Shown piece after piece: positions 63,549 through 64,000 of a stretch of DNA of 64,000 bases. The DNA comes from Gilliamella sp. wkB112 (GTDB taxonomy: Bacteria; Pseudomonadota; Gammaproteobacteria; Enterobacterales; Orbaceae): the NCBI RefSeq assembly GCF_001690685.1, contig NZ_LZGL01000013.1, forward strand, positions 229,118 through 293,117, read 5' to 3'. The translations under genes were made by a program, and so were the position numbers. The first letter of the stretch is position 1. The number at the start of each line of letters is the position of its first letter. Under the pieces are notes generated by a model. It saw nothing but the letters and a program-made list of their open reading frames with translations, was not told where the DNA came from and did not search any database.

Positions 63549-64000
63549 ATGGCTAAATATCTAGACTATACCCAAACAATGGAATGGCATTCAGATAAAC
63601 CAGTTATTTTAAGTTGGCAAATTAAAACCATCGCCCATCAATGGCAAAAATTTGGGTATTTTATAATTTTTGTAATGGCTATTTGTATGGTAGTTTTTTT
63701 AGCTATTTTAATTGTAGGTTATGAGGATTGGGGAACACCTTGTATGCCTTTAGTTGTTATGGGGATTGGGGCACTGCTATTATTTGGAGAGGTAAGGCGT
63801 AAATGTTGGATGGTATACCGGTTTACTCAGAGTGGGGGGGAGCTGTATCTTTGGCGCGCTTATCCTAAAAGTTTATTCTGGCTAATAAGATTGCTTTTTG
63901 TAGGATTAGGTGTTGGTGTATTAGTTACAGGTATTATTACAAAAATGGGGATTTTAGCGATAGTAGGCCCTGTCAGTATTGCTTTAGCTTTAGGTTCTGT
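63549..64000 (+). CDS. island membrane protein, array unit 3 (cut by window end)
   Basis: The first 150 codons of a third array unit, running off the window. By eye it is identical to the matching part of unit 2 (62759-63210), including the A/G and C/T positions that separate unit 2 from unit 1. Further units may follow outside the window. Confidence 0.75.
   Translation, partial: MAKYLDYTQTMEWHSDKPVILSWQIKTIAHQWQKFGYFIIFVMAICMVVFLAILIVGYEDWGTPCMPLVVMGIGALLLFGEVRRKCWMVYRFTQSGGELYLWRAYPKSLFWLIRLLFVGLGVGVLVTGIITKMGILAIVGPVSIALALGS

Larger units (their letters stand above)
62212..64000. repeat. 790-bp tandem repeat array
   Basis: The repeat period is 790 bp, gene plus ten-base spacer. 62212-62758 matches 63002-63548 with about two differences, and 62759-63210 matches 63549-64000 with none seen. 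Each complete or partial unit carries a G7 run in the coding sequence (for example 62254-62260). Such high identity implies recent duplication or gene conversion. Confidence 0.9.

Overview
This AT-rich window reads as a chromosome segment of a host-associated gammaproteobacterium. Many genes and gene pairs are of enterobacterial or pasteurellacean type (nadR-pnuC, gltIJKL, cydDC-trxB, ftsB-ispD-ispF-truD-pcm, a hof/com competence operon). The low GC, compact gene order and missing neighbours suggest the Orbaceae (Gilliamella-like insect gut symbionts). That placement is inferred from gene style only.

Layout. (1) 1-5.4 kb: the right end of a contractile-tail prophage, with baseplate plug, hub, Gp138-type spike, gp25-like wedge, J protein, DUF2612 protein, tail fibre and fibre-assembly protein. 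(2) 5.4-7.3 kb: a repeated cassette of a leftward hexapeptide acetyltransferase, a shared promoter region and a shared 3' gene remnant, with a second, truncated fibre-assembly gene between the two copies. The first acetyltransferase is frameshifted. (3) 7.5-18.5 kb: accessory genes: serine hydrolase, DUF2628 protein, YddG-type exporter, a serine dehydratase/YkvI transporter operon with a cupin-HTH regulator, gene fragments, a secreted protein, a DUF2867 protein and an Abi-alpha family protein. (4) 18.6-30.3 kb: tRNA-Ser, tusE-ftsB-ispD-ispF-truD-pcm (surE absent), the NAD salvage pair pnuC-nadR, two tandem MuiA/DUF4139 paralogues and recD.

(5) 30.3-42 kb: a long leftward block of gltIJKL, lnt-corC-ybeY-rlmH-rsfS and trxB-cydD-cydC. 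(6) 42-50.2 kb: small hypothetical gene, nitroreductase, AmpG-like permease, ldhA, mltB, TSUP permease, LysE/ArgO exporter, Sel1 protein and three tRNAs (Lys, Val, Val) read from one strong promoter. (7) 50.3-58.8 kb: a competence/type IV pilus operon whose first gene looks like a PilM-PilN fusion, then yigL, tusA, ygfX, mrcA, rsmD and yhhL.

(8) 58.8-64 kb: tRNA-Gly followed by an eroded genomic island. The integrase is dead and fused to a broken DUF5675 gene. After it come an SH3-like secreted protein, a decayed gene of unknown family, and a 790-bp tandem array of membrane-protein genes that runs off the window end. The last two visible units look identical, while the first differs mainly in its N-terminal half. 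This mosaic array, the acetyltransferase cassette and the operator cluster in front of the serine operon are the most unusual parts. Four copies of a roughly 36-bp intergenic element are scattered through the chromosomal part.
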